A stretch of DNA of 64,000 bases from Streptomyces bathyalis (GTDB lineage: Bacteria > Actinomycetota > Actinomycetes > Streptomycetales > Streptomycetaceae), in contig NZ_CP048882.1 in assembly GCF_015910445.1 (NCBI RefSeq), positions 7,189,501-7,253,500 on the forward strand. Reading direction: 5' to 3'. Position numbers and translations under genes: made by a program. Shown here piece after piece: positions 34,050 to 41,958 of the stretch. The first letter of the stretch is position 1, and every line of letters starts with the position of its first letter. The notes below the pieces were generated by a model. The model worked only from the letters and a program-made list of their open reading frames with translations. It was not told the origin of the DNA and made no database searches.

Positions 34050-34094
34050 AGTCGGCTGCGTCGGTCCCACGAGAAGAACTCAGCAGGAGGAGCC

Positions 34095-34877
34095 ATGCGC
34101 GAGCACGGCCGCAGGAACACAGCACTCTTCGCCGACGACCCGGCTGAGGCCAGGGCATGGGCACTCCACGAGAGCCTCCCGGACACGCTGCCCGCAGACG
34201 AGATCATCGCCCTCAACACGCCCAAGGCGGACCTTCACACGCAACGCCCTTACGTCTACAGGGACTGGACGTTCGATCTGCCTCCCGGTGTCTTCATGCC
34301 GGGGGAGACGAGCCGGATGATCCACGACCGGGTACTGGACGGGACCATCCCCGTCAGCGGGAGGTGCTACGGGGCCATGGGTGTCGGCCTGGGAGTCGAA
34401 GCCGTTGTCGCCGGGCTCCAAGGGGCGAGGGAGATCCACGCGTTGGACATCGACCCCGCGAGCGTGCGGGCGATGACGGAGCACTACGAGCGAATCGTGG
34501 GGGAGCGGCCCGGAACGGTCTTCATCCCTCTGGTCTCCGACCTGTTCGAAAGGGTCCCCGACGGCGCGCGATTCGACGTCGTCACCTTCAACCCGCCTGC
34601 TGTGACGCAGCAAGTGAGCGACGACCCGACCGTCGTGCGGAACGTGTGCGTCGGGACGGACATCGCAGTGCGGTTCTTCGATCAGATCGTGCAGCGGGAT
34701 CTGCTGGCGGACGAGGGCGAGATCTACTTCATCGTCTCCAACACCTCCGAGCTACGGGACATCGTCGCGTACGCGATCGAATCCGGGTTCCTTCCAGAGG
34801 TGATCCACCATCAGACGTGGGACACGGACGATGTGCAGACCTTCCTGTTCAAGCTGCGCCGAAGCGCAGCGGCCTGA
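34095..34877 (+). CDS. class I SAM-dependent methyltransferase, PrmC/HemK-like motif IV
   Basis: A 260-residue protein with ATG 34095 after a strong AGGAGGAGCC. SGRCYGAMGVGLGVEAVV (88-105) is the SAM-binding glycine loop, IHALDIDPASV (114-124) holds the acidic ribose ligand, and VVTFNPPAV (162-170) is the NPPY-type motif IV of amino/amide N-methyltransferases. It is the first gene of the operon, 11 bases before the PLP gene. I infer that it N-methylates the small product or an intermediate; a protein or nucleic-acid target cannot be excluded. It is not obviously a housekeeping PrmC, given its context. Confidence 0.78.
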   Translation: MREHGRRNTALFADDPAEARAWALHESLPDTLPADEIIALNTPKADLHTQRPYVYRDWTFDLPPGVFMPGETSRMIHDRVLDGTIPVSGRCYGAMGVGLGVEAVVAGLQGAREIHALDIDPASVRAMTEHYERIVGERPGTVFIPLVSDLFERVPDGARFDVVTFNPPAVTQQVSDDPTVVRNVCVGTDIAVRFFDQIVQRDLLADEGEIYFIVSNTSELRDIVAYAIESGFLPEVIHHQTWDTDDVQTFLFKLRRSAAA

Positions 34878-34888
34878 CCGGCGCTGAG

Positions 34889-35899
34889 ATGCACGCACAC
34901 ATAGCGGAAGCCGTGAAGCAGCCCGATCTGATCCGCGTGCGAGCGGATCTGCTCTGCCTGCGATTCGAGACGATGAAGATCTATTCGGCTCTGGGGGCTG
35001 TTCGCCATCTGCTCGACTCCGGGGCCGTGAAGCAGGGCGACACGCTCATTGACAGCTCGAGCGGCATTTACGCACAGGCCCTGGCACTCGCCTGCCACCG
35101 CTTCGGGCTCAAGTGCCACATCGTGGGCTCGACGACCGTGGACCGCACGCTCCGCGTTCAGCTGGAGATCCTCGGCGTCACCCTGGAGCAGGTCGAGCCC
35201 TCGAAGAATCTGCGGCTGGACCAGGAACTGCGAGTACGCCGCATCTCCGAGATCCTCAAGGCGAATCCTTCGTACCACTGGATGCGGCAGTACCACGACG
35301 AAATCCATTACTACGGCTACCGCGAGGTGGCCGACGTCATGGACCGGGAAGTCCCGCCGGGCGGAATCTCGTTGGTCGGCGGTGTCGGTTCCGGGGCATC
35401 GACGGGTGGCATCGCCACCTACCTGAGGGAGGCCGGCCGGGATGTGACCGTCGTGGGCGTACAGCCCTTCGGGAGCGTGACGTTCGGGTCGGAGCATGTG
35501 TCGGACCCCGACATGATCATCGCTGGCATAGGCAGCGCCATCGAGTTCAAGAACGTACGCCACGCCCTCTACGACCGGATCCACTGGGTGAACTTCGAAT
35601 GCGCCCTGTCCGGGGCCGTCGAACTGCTGCGCAGCACCGGGATATTCGCGGGACTTTCAGCCGGGGCCGCGTATCTGGCGACTCTTTGGGAGCGACGCCG
35701 CAGAAGCACCGGGCGGACCTACGTCTTCATCGCAGCCGACACCGGACACCGCTATGTCGACAGCGCCTTCGCCCGGCACCGCGGGGCCAAGGACATCGAC
35801 ATCCTGAGCCCCCACGAGATCACGTCGCTCGACGAATTGAGGCAGCCGTGGTCGACCGCCTCGTGGCCCGACATCTCCGCGGCGCGACGCGGGACTTGA
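34889..35899 (+). CDS. PLP-dependent beta-replacement enzyme, divergent cysteine synthase/SbnA-like
   Basis: A 336-residue fold-type II PLP enzyme. FETMKIYSALGAV places candidate Schiff-base Lys30; DSSSGIYAQALALACHRFG aligns with the SSGNTGxALA substrate loop but has Ile in place of the Asn; VGGVGSGASTGGIATYLREAG is the phosphate-binding glycine loop; VVGVQPFGS and FIAADTGHRYVDSAF correspond to the VEP..S and SGDRYLST segments. SbnA-type relatives join O-phosphoserine to an amino acid on the way to 2,3-diaminopropionate. With a PduX-like kinase next door, an O-phospho-amino acid substrate is plausible. There is no SbnB-type dehydrogenase, so the conjugate may itself be the product. Weak ribosome site (CTGAG), so probably coupled to the methyltransferase. 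Confidence 0.75.
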   Translation: MHAHIAEAVKQPDLIRVRADLLCLRFETMKIYSALGAVRHLLDSGAVKQGDTLIDSSSGIYAQALALACHRFGLKCHIVGSTTVDRTLRVQLEILGVTLEQVEPSKNLRLDQELRVRRISEILKANPSYHWMRQYHDEIHYYGYREVADVMDREVPPGGISLVGGVGSGASTGGIATYLREAGRDVTVVGVQPFGSVTFGSEHVSDPDMIIAGIGSAIEFKNVRHALYDRIHWVNFECALSGAVELLRSTGIFAGLSAGAAYLATLWERRRRSTGRTYVFIAADTGHRYVDSAFARHRGAKDIDILSPHEITSLDELRQPWSTASWPDISAARRGT

Positions 35900-35926
35900 C
35901 GCAAGCGCCCACGACACCTGACCGAC

Positions 35927-35959
35927 GCCGGCAACAGCCGGCTCCTGCTCGGAGAGCAG
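35927..35959 (+). promoter_or_regulatory. paired hairpins between PLP and DUF364 genes
   Basis: GCCGGC-AACA-GCCGGC (35927-35942) and CTGCTC-GGA-GAGCAG (35945-35959) are perfect short stems in the 93-base gap. They could be a processing or attenuation point separating biosynthesis from export/import genes. Confidence 0.35.
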
Positions 35960-35992
35960 CAGCAAACCCACCATTCGACGAGAGAACTGAGA

Positions 35993-36838
35993 ATGCCATA
36001 CCCGAAGCCGCATACCGTCGCGGAATTGACCGAGGGAGTGCTGGAGGGCGCCTACGGGCCCGCTCCGGGAGGCGTGACCGTCACCAGTGCCTTCTGGCTC
36101 TATCACACCACGCGGTTGGCGGGCGGCGAGGTCACGTACCACAACCACTACCTGCTGCTGCGTGTAGGGGAGAGCTTTGGAGCCTGCTCCTTCGAAGCAG
36201 GCGAACTGAGCCCCGATTTCTGCGAGAACGCCTCCGGTTTCCCCCTGGAGACGTTGCTTCGTAGCGAGACGACTCCGGTACGCATCGCTGCGCTGGATGC
36301 CTATCTGTCCCATGTGCGGCCGCACCGGACGTCCGGCGACGCCGAGCCGTTCACACTGCCCACCGGAACCCCGGAGCGCAGGGCAAGGGCGCGGGACGCC
36401 GCCGTAGCGGGACTGCTCGAAGTCGAACCAGGCGCCCGGGTGGCCCTGATCGGTGTGGTGAATCCACTGATCGAAGCGATACGCGACCAGGGCGGCGTCT
36501 GTCTGCCCTGCGACCTGAACCTGCGGACCACGCAGTGGGGCGAGCCGGTCTCCGATGACATGACCGAAGTCCTCGGGCAGGCCGACGCCGTGGTGGCTAC
36601 CGGAATGACGCTCAGCAACGGCACGTTCGACCTGATTATCGAGCACTGCAGGCAGCAGGACGTCCCGCTCGTGGTCTACGCACAGACCGGGAGCTCCGTC
36701 GCACGCGCGTTCCTGCACAGCGGCGTGACTGCCCTGTCGGCCGAGACCTTCCCGTTCTCCCAGTTCAGCGCGGACGCCACTGTGCTGTACCGCTACCGGG
36801 CCGGCAGCTTGGCCACGGTGGTCGAGGAGGCCTCATGA
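35993..36838 (+). CDS. DUF4213-DUF364 (putative heavy-metal-chelation, Rossmann-like) protein
   Basis: A 281-residue protein. The N-terminal half fits DUF4213 (enolase-N-like), with PLETLLRSETTPVRIAALDAYLS; the C-terminal half is the Rossmann-like DUF364, with RVALIGVVNPLIEAIRDQGG, LPCDLNLRTTQWGEPVS and ADAVVATGMTLSNGTFDLII. Proteins of this pair are found near metal and siderophore transport genes and are annotated as possible heavy-metal-chelating proteins; no reaction is established. Here it lies between the PLP enzyme and the exporter, overlapping the latter (ATGA). It may finish, load or release the metallophore. Confidence 0.8.
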   Translation: MPYPKPHTVAELTEGVLEGAYGPAPGGVTVTSAFWLYHTTRLAGGEVTYHNHYLLLRVGESFGACSFEAGELSPDFCENASGFPLETLLRSETTPVRIAALDAYLSHVRPHRTSGDAEPFTLPTGTPERRARARDAAVAGLLEVEPGARVALIGVVNPLIEAIRDQGGVCLPCDLNLRTTQWGEPVSDDMTEVLGQADAVVATGMTLSNGTFDLIIEHCRQQDVPLVVYAQTGSSVARAFLHSGVTALSAETFPFSQFSADATVLYRYRAGSLATVVEEAS

Positions 36839-38127
36839 GTACCGGTACCGGGACTTCGCATATGAGGCGTGAGGAAGCAGAAACGGGTGAGCGGCTGCCG
36901 AACGACTTGAGGATGACACGCGAGTTGTGGCCCATCCTGCTGGCCTCCGCGGTCGGGCTGCTGCCGTTCACCGTCTTCAGTACATATCTGGTACCGATCG
37001 CGGACGGGTCCGGAAGCAGCGTCGCTGCCATGGGCGGGCTCCGCGGACTGGGCGGGCTGGCGGCCCTGCTGGTGGGTACGGCACTGGCGCCGCTGATCGA
37101 CCGTGTCCCCAAGGAGTGGGCCGCCGCCGGCGGGCTCGGGGTGCTCGCCGTCTCGGCTGCTCTCGGAGCGAGCGGCGATTACATCCTTCTCGTGGCCTTC
37201 TGCCTGCTCGTCGGAGGTGGGACAGCCGTGCTCAATCCGTCTCTGACCGCAGCGGCGGCCGACCGGTTCGGTTCGGGGAAGACGGCCGGCAGAGCGGCGA
37301 CGCTGGTCACGGCGACCCAGTCGATGACGGCGATGCTGGCGGCGCCCTTGATCGCGCTGCCCGCTCTGTTCTGGGGGTGGGAGGGTGACCTCCTCGCGGT
37401 CTCGGCGGTCTCGTTGCTGCTCGCGGCGATACTGCTCTCGCGGCGCACCTCCTCCGGTGTGGAGGAAGAGACCGACAGCGACCGGAAGTTGACCTACCTC
37501 GCTTCCTTCAAGGCCCTCGCCGCGGTGCGGGGTGCCGTGCCGCTGCTCCTGATCTCCCTTCTCCGAACCGCCGTGTTCATGGGGTACTTGGCGTACTTGG
37601 CCGCGTACTACGACAGCCGGTTCCAACTCGACCCCGGCCTCTTCTCGTTGGTCTGGACGCTGAGCGGCGCTTCGTTCTTCGTGAGCAACCTCCTCGCGGG
37701 TCGGCTCACGAACTCCGCTCGACCCCGGGTGCGTACCGAGTACTTGCTCGGTCTCGGTCTCGTCACCGCTCTGGCTTCCGTGGTCGGGTTCTACTTCACG
37801 CACCTGCTCGTGCTGGCTCTCGTCCTCACTTCACTGCATGCGGCCAGTCACGCGGTCGTCGCCGCTTGCGCCGTGAGTCTGCTCGTCCGGCGTTGCGGGC
37901 CGCTGCGCGGAACCGCCTTGAGCATCAACGCGGCGGGAATGAGTCTGGGCGTCTTCGTCGGAGCCTCCCTCGGCGGCGCCGGCCTCGGTCTCGCCGGCTA
38001 TCCCGGGATCGCTCTGGTCTTCGGCGCCCTGATGGCGGTCGCGTCGGTGGCGGCGCTCCTGGTCACCCGGTCCTCCTCACCGGAGAGTGAAGAGGACGAC
38101 GGCTCAACTGACTCCGACGACACATGA
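36835..38127 (+). CDS. MFS transporter, probable exporter of the operon product
   Basis: A 430-residue major facilitator with 12 predicted helices. AADRFGSGKTAGRAATLVTAT and the absence of sugar-porter motifs put it with drug and siderophore efflux (DHA1-like) carriers. It is flanked by the DUF364 gene (4-base overlap) and the FecCD permease gene (4-base overlap). By analogy with siderophore loci, it should export the small product that the following ABC system re-imports as a metal complex. An acidic, Ser-rich tail (SSSPESEEDDGSTDSDDT) ends the protein. Confidence 0.8.
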   Translation: MSTGTGTSHMRREEAETGERLPNDLRMTRELWPILLASAVGLLPFTVFSTYLVPIADGSGSSVAAMGGLRGLGGLAALLVGTALAPLIDRVPKEWAAAGGLGVLAVSAALGASGDYILLVAFCLLVGGGTAVLNPSLTAAAADRFGSGKTAGRAATLVTATQSMTAMLAAPLIALPALFWGWEGDLLAVSAVSLLLAAILLSRRTSSGVEEETDSDRKLTYLASFKALAAVRGAVPLLLISLLRTAVFMGYLAYLAAYYDSRFQLDPGLFSLVWTLSGASFFVSNLLAGRLTNSARPRVRTEYLLGLGLVTALASVVGFYFTHLLVLALVLTSLHAASHAVVAACAVSLLVRRCGPLRGTALSINAAGMSLGVFVGASLGGAGLGLAGYPGIALVFGALMAVASVAALLVTRSSSPESEEDDGSTDSDDT

Positions 38128-39239
38128 CGAACTCACCCGTGCCATCCGTGGGCAGCGCCTCGCGTTCGGCGAACAAGGAAGCCCGTGACGTCCGGCCGCG
38201 CACCTCACGCAGGGGATTGATCCCCGCCTGCCTCGCCCTCCTCGTCCTGCTTCTGGCGTCCGTCGTCGTGGCGATCGGTCTCGGGCCGGCGGTGATCACG
38301 CCGGACGAGACGGCCCGATACCTGTGGGCCGCCGTCAGCGGCGGGCAGATCGACGCGCGCGAGGCGACGACCTATCAGATCGTCTGGGAGATCCGCACCC
38401 CTCGGGTACTGCTGGCCGCGCTGGTGGGGGCGGGGCTGAGCACCATCGGGGTGGCCATCCAGGCGATGGTGCGCAATGCGCTGGCCGACCCGTACGTCCT
38501 GGGCGTCTCCTCCGGGGCGTCTGTCGGCGCGGTCGGCGTCACCGTCACCGGAGCTCTCGCGGGGCTGGGGGTCTACGCCACGTCGGCCGGAGCCTTCCTG
38601 GGGGCGCTGGCAGCATCGGCCCTCGTATACGCCGCTGCCGCGAGCCGGGCCGGGCTGTCACCACTTCGCCTCATCCTGACCGGCATCGCCATGGCACTCG
38701 GCCTCCAGGCCGTGATGAGCATGATCATCTATTTGATCCCCAACAGCGAGGCCACCAGCACGGTCCTGTACTGGACGATGGGCAGCTTCGGTGCCGCAAC
38801 GTGGGCAACCCTGCCCGCAGTCGCCGTGTCGGTGCTGCTCGGTGTGCTCGGGCTGAACCGCTCCAGCCGCGCCCTGGATGTGATGGCACTGGGCGACGAG
38901 ACGGCGGCGAGCCTGGGCATCGACCCCGACCGGCACCGCAAGGGGCTCCTGGTCCTCATCTCGCTCGTCACCGGCGCCATGGTCGCCGTGAGCGGTGCCA
39001 TCAGCTTCGTCGGTCTGGTCATGCCCCACTTGGTGCGCATGGTCGTCGGGGCCACTCACAAGCGCGTGCTCGCGGTCAGTCCGCTGGTGGGGGCGGTCTT
39101 CATGGTGTGGGTGGACCTTGTGGCCCGAACGTTCGTGGCTCCGCGGGAACTGCCCCTCGGCGTCATCACCGCACTGATCGGTGTCCCGGTGTTCGTCACC
39201 TTGCTGCGCCGCAAGGCCTACATGTTCGGAGGCCGCTGA
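38124..39239 (+). CDS. FecCD-family ABC permease (metal-chelate importer)
   Basis: A 371-residue permease of the FecCD/BtuC family, about ten helices. EIRTPRVLLAALVGAGLSTIGVAIQAMVRNALADPYVLGVSSGAS is the N-terminal signature (38392-38523), with VSGAISFVGLVMPHLVRMVVG and REVPLGVIT-like RELPLGVITALIGVPVF near the C-terminus. A single permease gene implies a homodimer. With the ATPase and binding protein it forms a type II importer for siderophore, haem, cobalamin or other metal chelate. Residues 1-35 are a polar N-terminal extension. Confidence 0.93.
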   Translation: MTNSPVPSVGSASRSANKEARDVRPRTSRRGLIPACLALLVLLLASVVVAIGLGPAVITPDETARYLWAAVSGGQIDAREATTYQIVWEIRTPRVLLAALVGAGLSTIGVAIQAMVRNALADPYVLGVSSGASVGAVGVTVTGALAGLGVYATSAGAFLGALAASALVYAAAASRAGLSPLRLILTGIAMALGLQAVMSMIIYLIPNSEATSTVLYWTMGSFGAATWATLPAVAVSVLLGVLGLNRSSRALDVMALGDETAASLGIDPDRHRKGLLVLISLVTGAMVAVSGAISFVGLVMPHLVRMVVGATHKRVLAVSPLVGAVFMVWVDLVARTFVAPRELPLGVITALIGVPVFVTLLRRKAYMFGGR

Positions 39240-40051
39240 TGGACCTGACCCTCGACGGGCTGTCGGTCGTGACTGACGGCAAGAAGCTCCTGCGCGACCT
39301 CTCCCTGAACGTGACGGACGGCCGGTGCGTGGGCCTCGTCGGACCCAACGGGAGCGGCAAGTCCACCGCCCTGAAGTGCATCTACCGTGCCCTGCGCCCG
39401 AGTTCCGGCACTGTACGAATCGGTGAGCAGGAACTGTCACGCCTGAGCATGCGGCGCAGTGCTCAACTCGTCGCCGCCCTCGCCCAGGACGGGGAGGTCG
39501 AACTCGACTTCACCGTGGAAGAGGTCGTCGCTCTGGGCCGTACGCCCCACATCCGGGGCAACCAGGTGCTCAGCACCAGGGAACGGGAGCTGTGCGAGCG
39601 GGCCATGGAGCAGCTCGACATCAGTCACTTGGCCCGTCGCGGCGTGCTGACACTCTCGGGCGGCGAGCGTCAACGCGTTCTCGTGGCCCGCGCTCTCGTC
39701 CAGGAGCCCACGGTCCTCGTCCTCGACGAGCCGACCAACCACCTCGACGTGCGGCACCAGATCGAGCTGCTGTCACTGCTGCGTGTCACGGGCCTGACCA
39801 CCTTGATCGTGCTGCACGACCTGAATCTCGCGGCTGCGGCGTGCGACCAGCTCGGTGTGCTCTCCGACGGACGCCTGGTCGCCAGCGGGGCCCCCGAGAA
39901 GGTCTTGACTCCCGAGCTCGTTCACGACGTCTTCGGCGTCCGCGCGAGCGTCGTCAGCCACCCGCTGACCGGCGATCCGCAACTGCTGTATTCCCTCGCC
40001 CCTCCATCACCGAACGGAAGTGAGACCTCATGCCTCTCACCCGGCCACTGA
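39239..40051 (+). CDS. ABC transporter ATPase (FecE/BtuD-like)
   Basis: A 270-residue nucleotide-binding protein. Walker A GPNGSGKST (35-43), Q-loop ALAQDGEVELDF, signature LSGGERQRVLVARAL, Walker B VLVLDEPTNHLD and switch His VLHDLNLAAAACD are intact. Its ATG overlaps the permease stop by one base (TGATG), and its 3' end overlaps the binding-protein gene by 22 bases, so subunits should be made together. It energises the FecCD permease. Confidence 0.95.
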   Translation: MDLTLDGLSVVTDGKKLLRDLSLNVTDGRCVGLVGPNGSGKSTALKCIYRALRPSSGTVRIGEQELSRLSMRRSAQLVAALAQDGEVELDFTVEEVVALGRTPHIRGNQVLSTRERELCERAMEQLDISHLARRGVLTLSGGERQRVLVARALVQEPTVLVLDEPTNHLDVRHQIELLSLLRVTGLTTLIVLHDLNLAAAACDQLGVLSDGRLVASGAPEKVLTPELVHDVFGVRASVVSHPLTGDPQLLYSLAPPSPNGSETSCLSPGH

Positions 40052-41040
40052 ACCCCGCACGGCGACGCGCCGCTGTCGGCTCGACCGCGGCTGCCGCACT
40101 CCTGCTCAGCGGATGCGGAGCGGACGTCGCGACCGACGGGAAGAAGTCCGAGAAGGTCACAGTCAAGAGGTGCGGGGAGCCGGTCGAATACACCACCCCC
40201 AAGCGCACGGTCGCCTACGAAGGGGGAAGCGCTGACAAGCTCTTCAGCCTCGGACTGACGAAGCACGTCCATGGCTACGTGATGCCACCGGCCAACCCGC
40301 CTGTGAGCGAGTCGCCCTGGGCGTCCGAGTACGCCAAGGTGAAGAAACTCAGCGACGACCTCCTCAACAAGGAACTGGTCGTCGATGCCAAGGCGGACTT
40401 CGTCGTGGCCGGCTGGAACTCCGGTTTCAGCGATCAACGCGGCATCACTCCGGAGATACTGGACAAGCTCAAGATCCAGAGCTTCATGCACACCGAGAGC
40501 TGCTACAACTACCCCAAGTCCCCTGAGAAGAAGCCCCCGTTCGAAGCGCTCTACACAGACCTTGAGCGGCTCGGGAAGATATTCAAGGCGGAGGAAAAGG
40601 CGGAGAAGGTCGTCCAAGGTCTCAGGGAACGCGAGAAGGCCGTCGCTTCGAAGGCGCCGAAGGGCGACCCGCCTCCCGTCTTCCTCTATGACTCCGGGAC
40701 CGACCAGCCCTTCACCGCGGGGAATCAGGTTCCGCCCAACGACATCATCGAGAAGGCCGGCGGGAGGAACGTGTTCTCGAAGCTCGACGAGCGCTGGGCA
40801 CAGGTGAACTGGGAGAGTGTCACCAAGGCCGAGCCTGAGGTCGTCATCATCCTGGACTACGGGGACAAGCCCGCCACGAAGAAGATCGACTTTCTCAAGA
40901 AGTCGCCGCAAACGCGGGAGTTGCCCGCCGTGAAGAAGGACAACTTCTTCATCCTCGACTACAACGAGGGCATCAGCGGCCCCCGCAACATCGACGGCCT
41001 GGAGAGGTTCGGCACGTACATGCGGAACCTGGCTCACTGA
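40030..41040 (+). CDS. metal-chelate substrate-binding lipoprotein
   Basis: A 336-residue lipoprotein: basic n-region (RPLNPARRRA), hydrophobic core and lipobox LLLSGC with Cys29. The mature part is a class III (FepB/BtuF-like) binding protein: RTVAYEGGSADKLFSLGLTKHV, ELVVDAKADFVVAGWNSGFS, TPEILDKLKIQSFMHTESCYNYP, NDIIEKAGGRNVFSKLDERWAQVNWESVTK and VVIILDYGDK. It is rich in Lys, fitting an anionic chelate. It delivers ligand to the permease on the outer membrane face. A Cys in TESCYNYP is unusual. Last gene of the operon. Confidence 0.9.
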   Translation: MPLTRPLNPARRRAAVGSTAAAALLLSGCGADVATDGKKSEKVTVKRCGEPVEYTTPKRTVAYEGGSADKLFSLGLTKHVHGYVMPPANPPVSESPWASEYAKVKKLSDDLLNKELVVDAKADFVVAGWNSGFSDQRGITPEILDKLKIQSFMHTESCYNYPKSPEKKPPFEALYTDLERLGKIFKAEEKAEKVVQGLREREKAVASKAPKGDPPPVFLYDSGTDQPFTAGNQVPPNDIIEKAGGRNVFSKLDERWAQVNWESVTKAEPEVVIILDYGDKPATKKIDFLKKSPQTRELPAVKKDNFFILDYNEGISGPRNIDGLERFGTYMRNLAH

Positions 41041-41097
41041 CTTCAGCAGGGGCGTGGCCGACCACATCACCATGTCGCTGAACGGGCCGGCAGCTGA

Positions 41098-41775
41098 TCA
41101 CGCCAGGAGGGAGCGCCAGCGGTCGGCCGACTCCATCGTGTCCAGGATGACCCGCTCCAGGAACGTCCCTGCCCTGGTCAGCCGCTGTCCCACGGGGTTG
41201 TCGGGCCCGAGTTTCTCCGCGGCCGCGAGCGCGGCCTGTGCCGAATCGAGCGTCAGCCGCGAGCCGATCAGGATGGAGTGGTACCAGGCGTCGTCGTCGA
41301 TCACGTAGATGTCGCGCCTGCGCTGCGGATCGCGCTCGCGCCTGACGAACCCCTGCTGGACCAGGAAGTTCACGGCCACGGAGACGGAGGCCGGGCTGAC
41401 TTTCAGCCTGCGGGCCAACTCGGCCGCGGTGCGCCTGCCGTCCTCGGACAGCAACAGGTCGACGTGCACGCGCGCTGCCGTCCTCGGCATCCCCGACCTG
41501 ACCGCCAGCTCGATGATCTCCTCGTCCGTCTCGGTCGTGCTGTCCGATGGGCCGGCACCCAGGGATGCGGGTGTGCCGCGCCGCGCCCGCCGGACCGTCT
41601 CCCGCTGGGCTTGCTGGGGCCGGTAGCCGCCGGGCCCGCCGTTGCGTCCGACCTCCCGGCTGATCGTCGAGGTCGGCCGCTCGAGCCGTCTGGCGATCTC
41701 GGCGTAGGAGAGCCCGTCGGCGAGTCCGGCCGCGATGCGCTGACGCTCCTGCTGGGTCAATCGTCCTCCTGGCAT
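41098..41775 (-). CDS. MarR/GbsR-type regulator with N-terminal IS30-like helix-turn-helix
   Basis: A 225-residue protein with two DNA-binding modules: residues 1-50 (GGRLTQQERQRIAAGLADGL, SYAEIARRLERPTSTISREV) resemble the HTH_38 domain of IS30 transposases, and residues 75-150 are a MarR-type winged helix (MPRTAARVHVDLLLSEDG, RRTAAELARRLKVSPASVSV, FVRRERDPQRRRDIYVID). ATG 41775 gives the N-terminus I expect for this Streptomyces group; ATG 41805 and 41823 extend it. It diverges from the P450-ferredoxin pair with direct ATTGCA repeats in and around its start, so it is probably their regulator and autoregulated. Confidence 0.83.
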   Translation of the reverse strand: MPGGRLTQQERQRIAAGLADGLSYAEIARRLERPTSTISREVGRNGGPGGYRPQQAQRETVRRARRGTPASLGAGPSDSTTETDEEIIELAVRSGMPRTAARVHVDLLLSEDGRRTAAELARRLKVSPASVSVAVNFLVQQGFVRRERDPQRRRDIYVIDDDAWYHSILIGSRLTLDSAQAALAAAEKLGPDNPVGQRLTRAGTFLERVILDTMESADRWRSLLA

Positions 41776-41784
41776 GCCGCCAGT

Positions 41785-41843
41785 ATTGCCTTTGCCAACA
41801 TTCATTGCAACGCGATATTGCATTCGCCCTCAGCGTCATTGCA
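41785..41843. repeat. four ATTGC(A/C) direct repeats around the MarR-type gene start
   Basis: ATTGCC at 41785-41790 and ATTGCA at 41804-41809, 41817-41822 and 41838-41843. They lie upstream of the chosen ATG and within the divergent promoter region, and could be half sites for the two-headed regulator. Confidence 0.5.
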
Positions 41844-41933
41844 TCAATATGAGGCCGTTCACCTGCGAGAACTGATAATGGTCGATTGACGGAGTCCTGA
41901 GTGCAACGTAGCTTTCGAGGCATGTTAAACGCG

Positions 41934-41939
41934 TACTAT
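41934..41939 (+). promoter_or_regulatory. candidate -10 for the P450 gene
   Basis: TACTAT fits TANNNT well. It lies only 19 bases before the P450 ATG 41959, so the leader would be very short and just include or truncate the GAGGTGAGG ribosome site. No good -35 was found. Confidence 0.35.
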
Positions 41940-41958
41940 CGCGAGGTGAGGAATGGTC

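Noticed and set aside
34157..34888. N-terminal extension of the PLP enzyme into the methyltransferase gene
   Set aside because: The extension is a shadow of the methyltransferase; homology begins after ATG 34889.
32756..41040. Staphyloferrin B or EDDS biosynthesis locus
   Set aside because: No NIS synthetase, ornithine-cyclodeaminase-like SbnB or decarboxylase genes are present; only the SbnA-like enzyme, exporter and importer are shared.
32756..41040. Cobalamin salvage locus (PduX plus BtuFCD)
   Set aside because: No other cob genes and no cobalamin riboswitch seen upstream, while a zinc-type operator is; kept only as an alternative.
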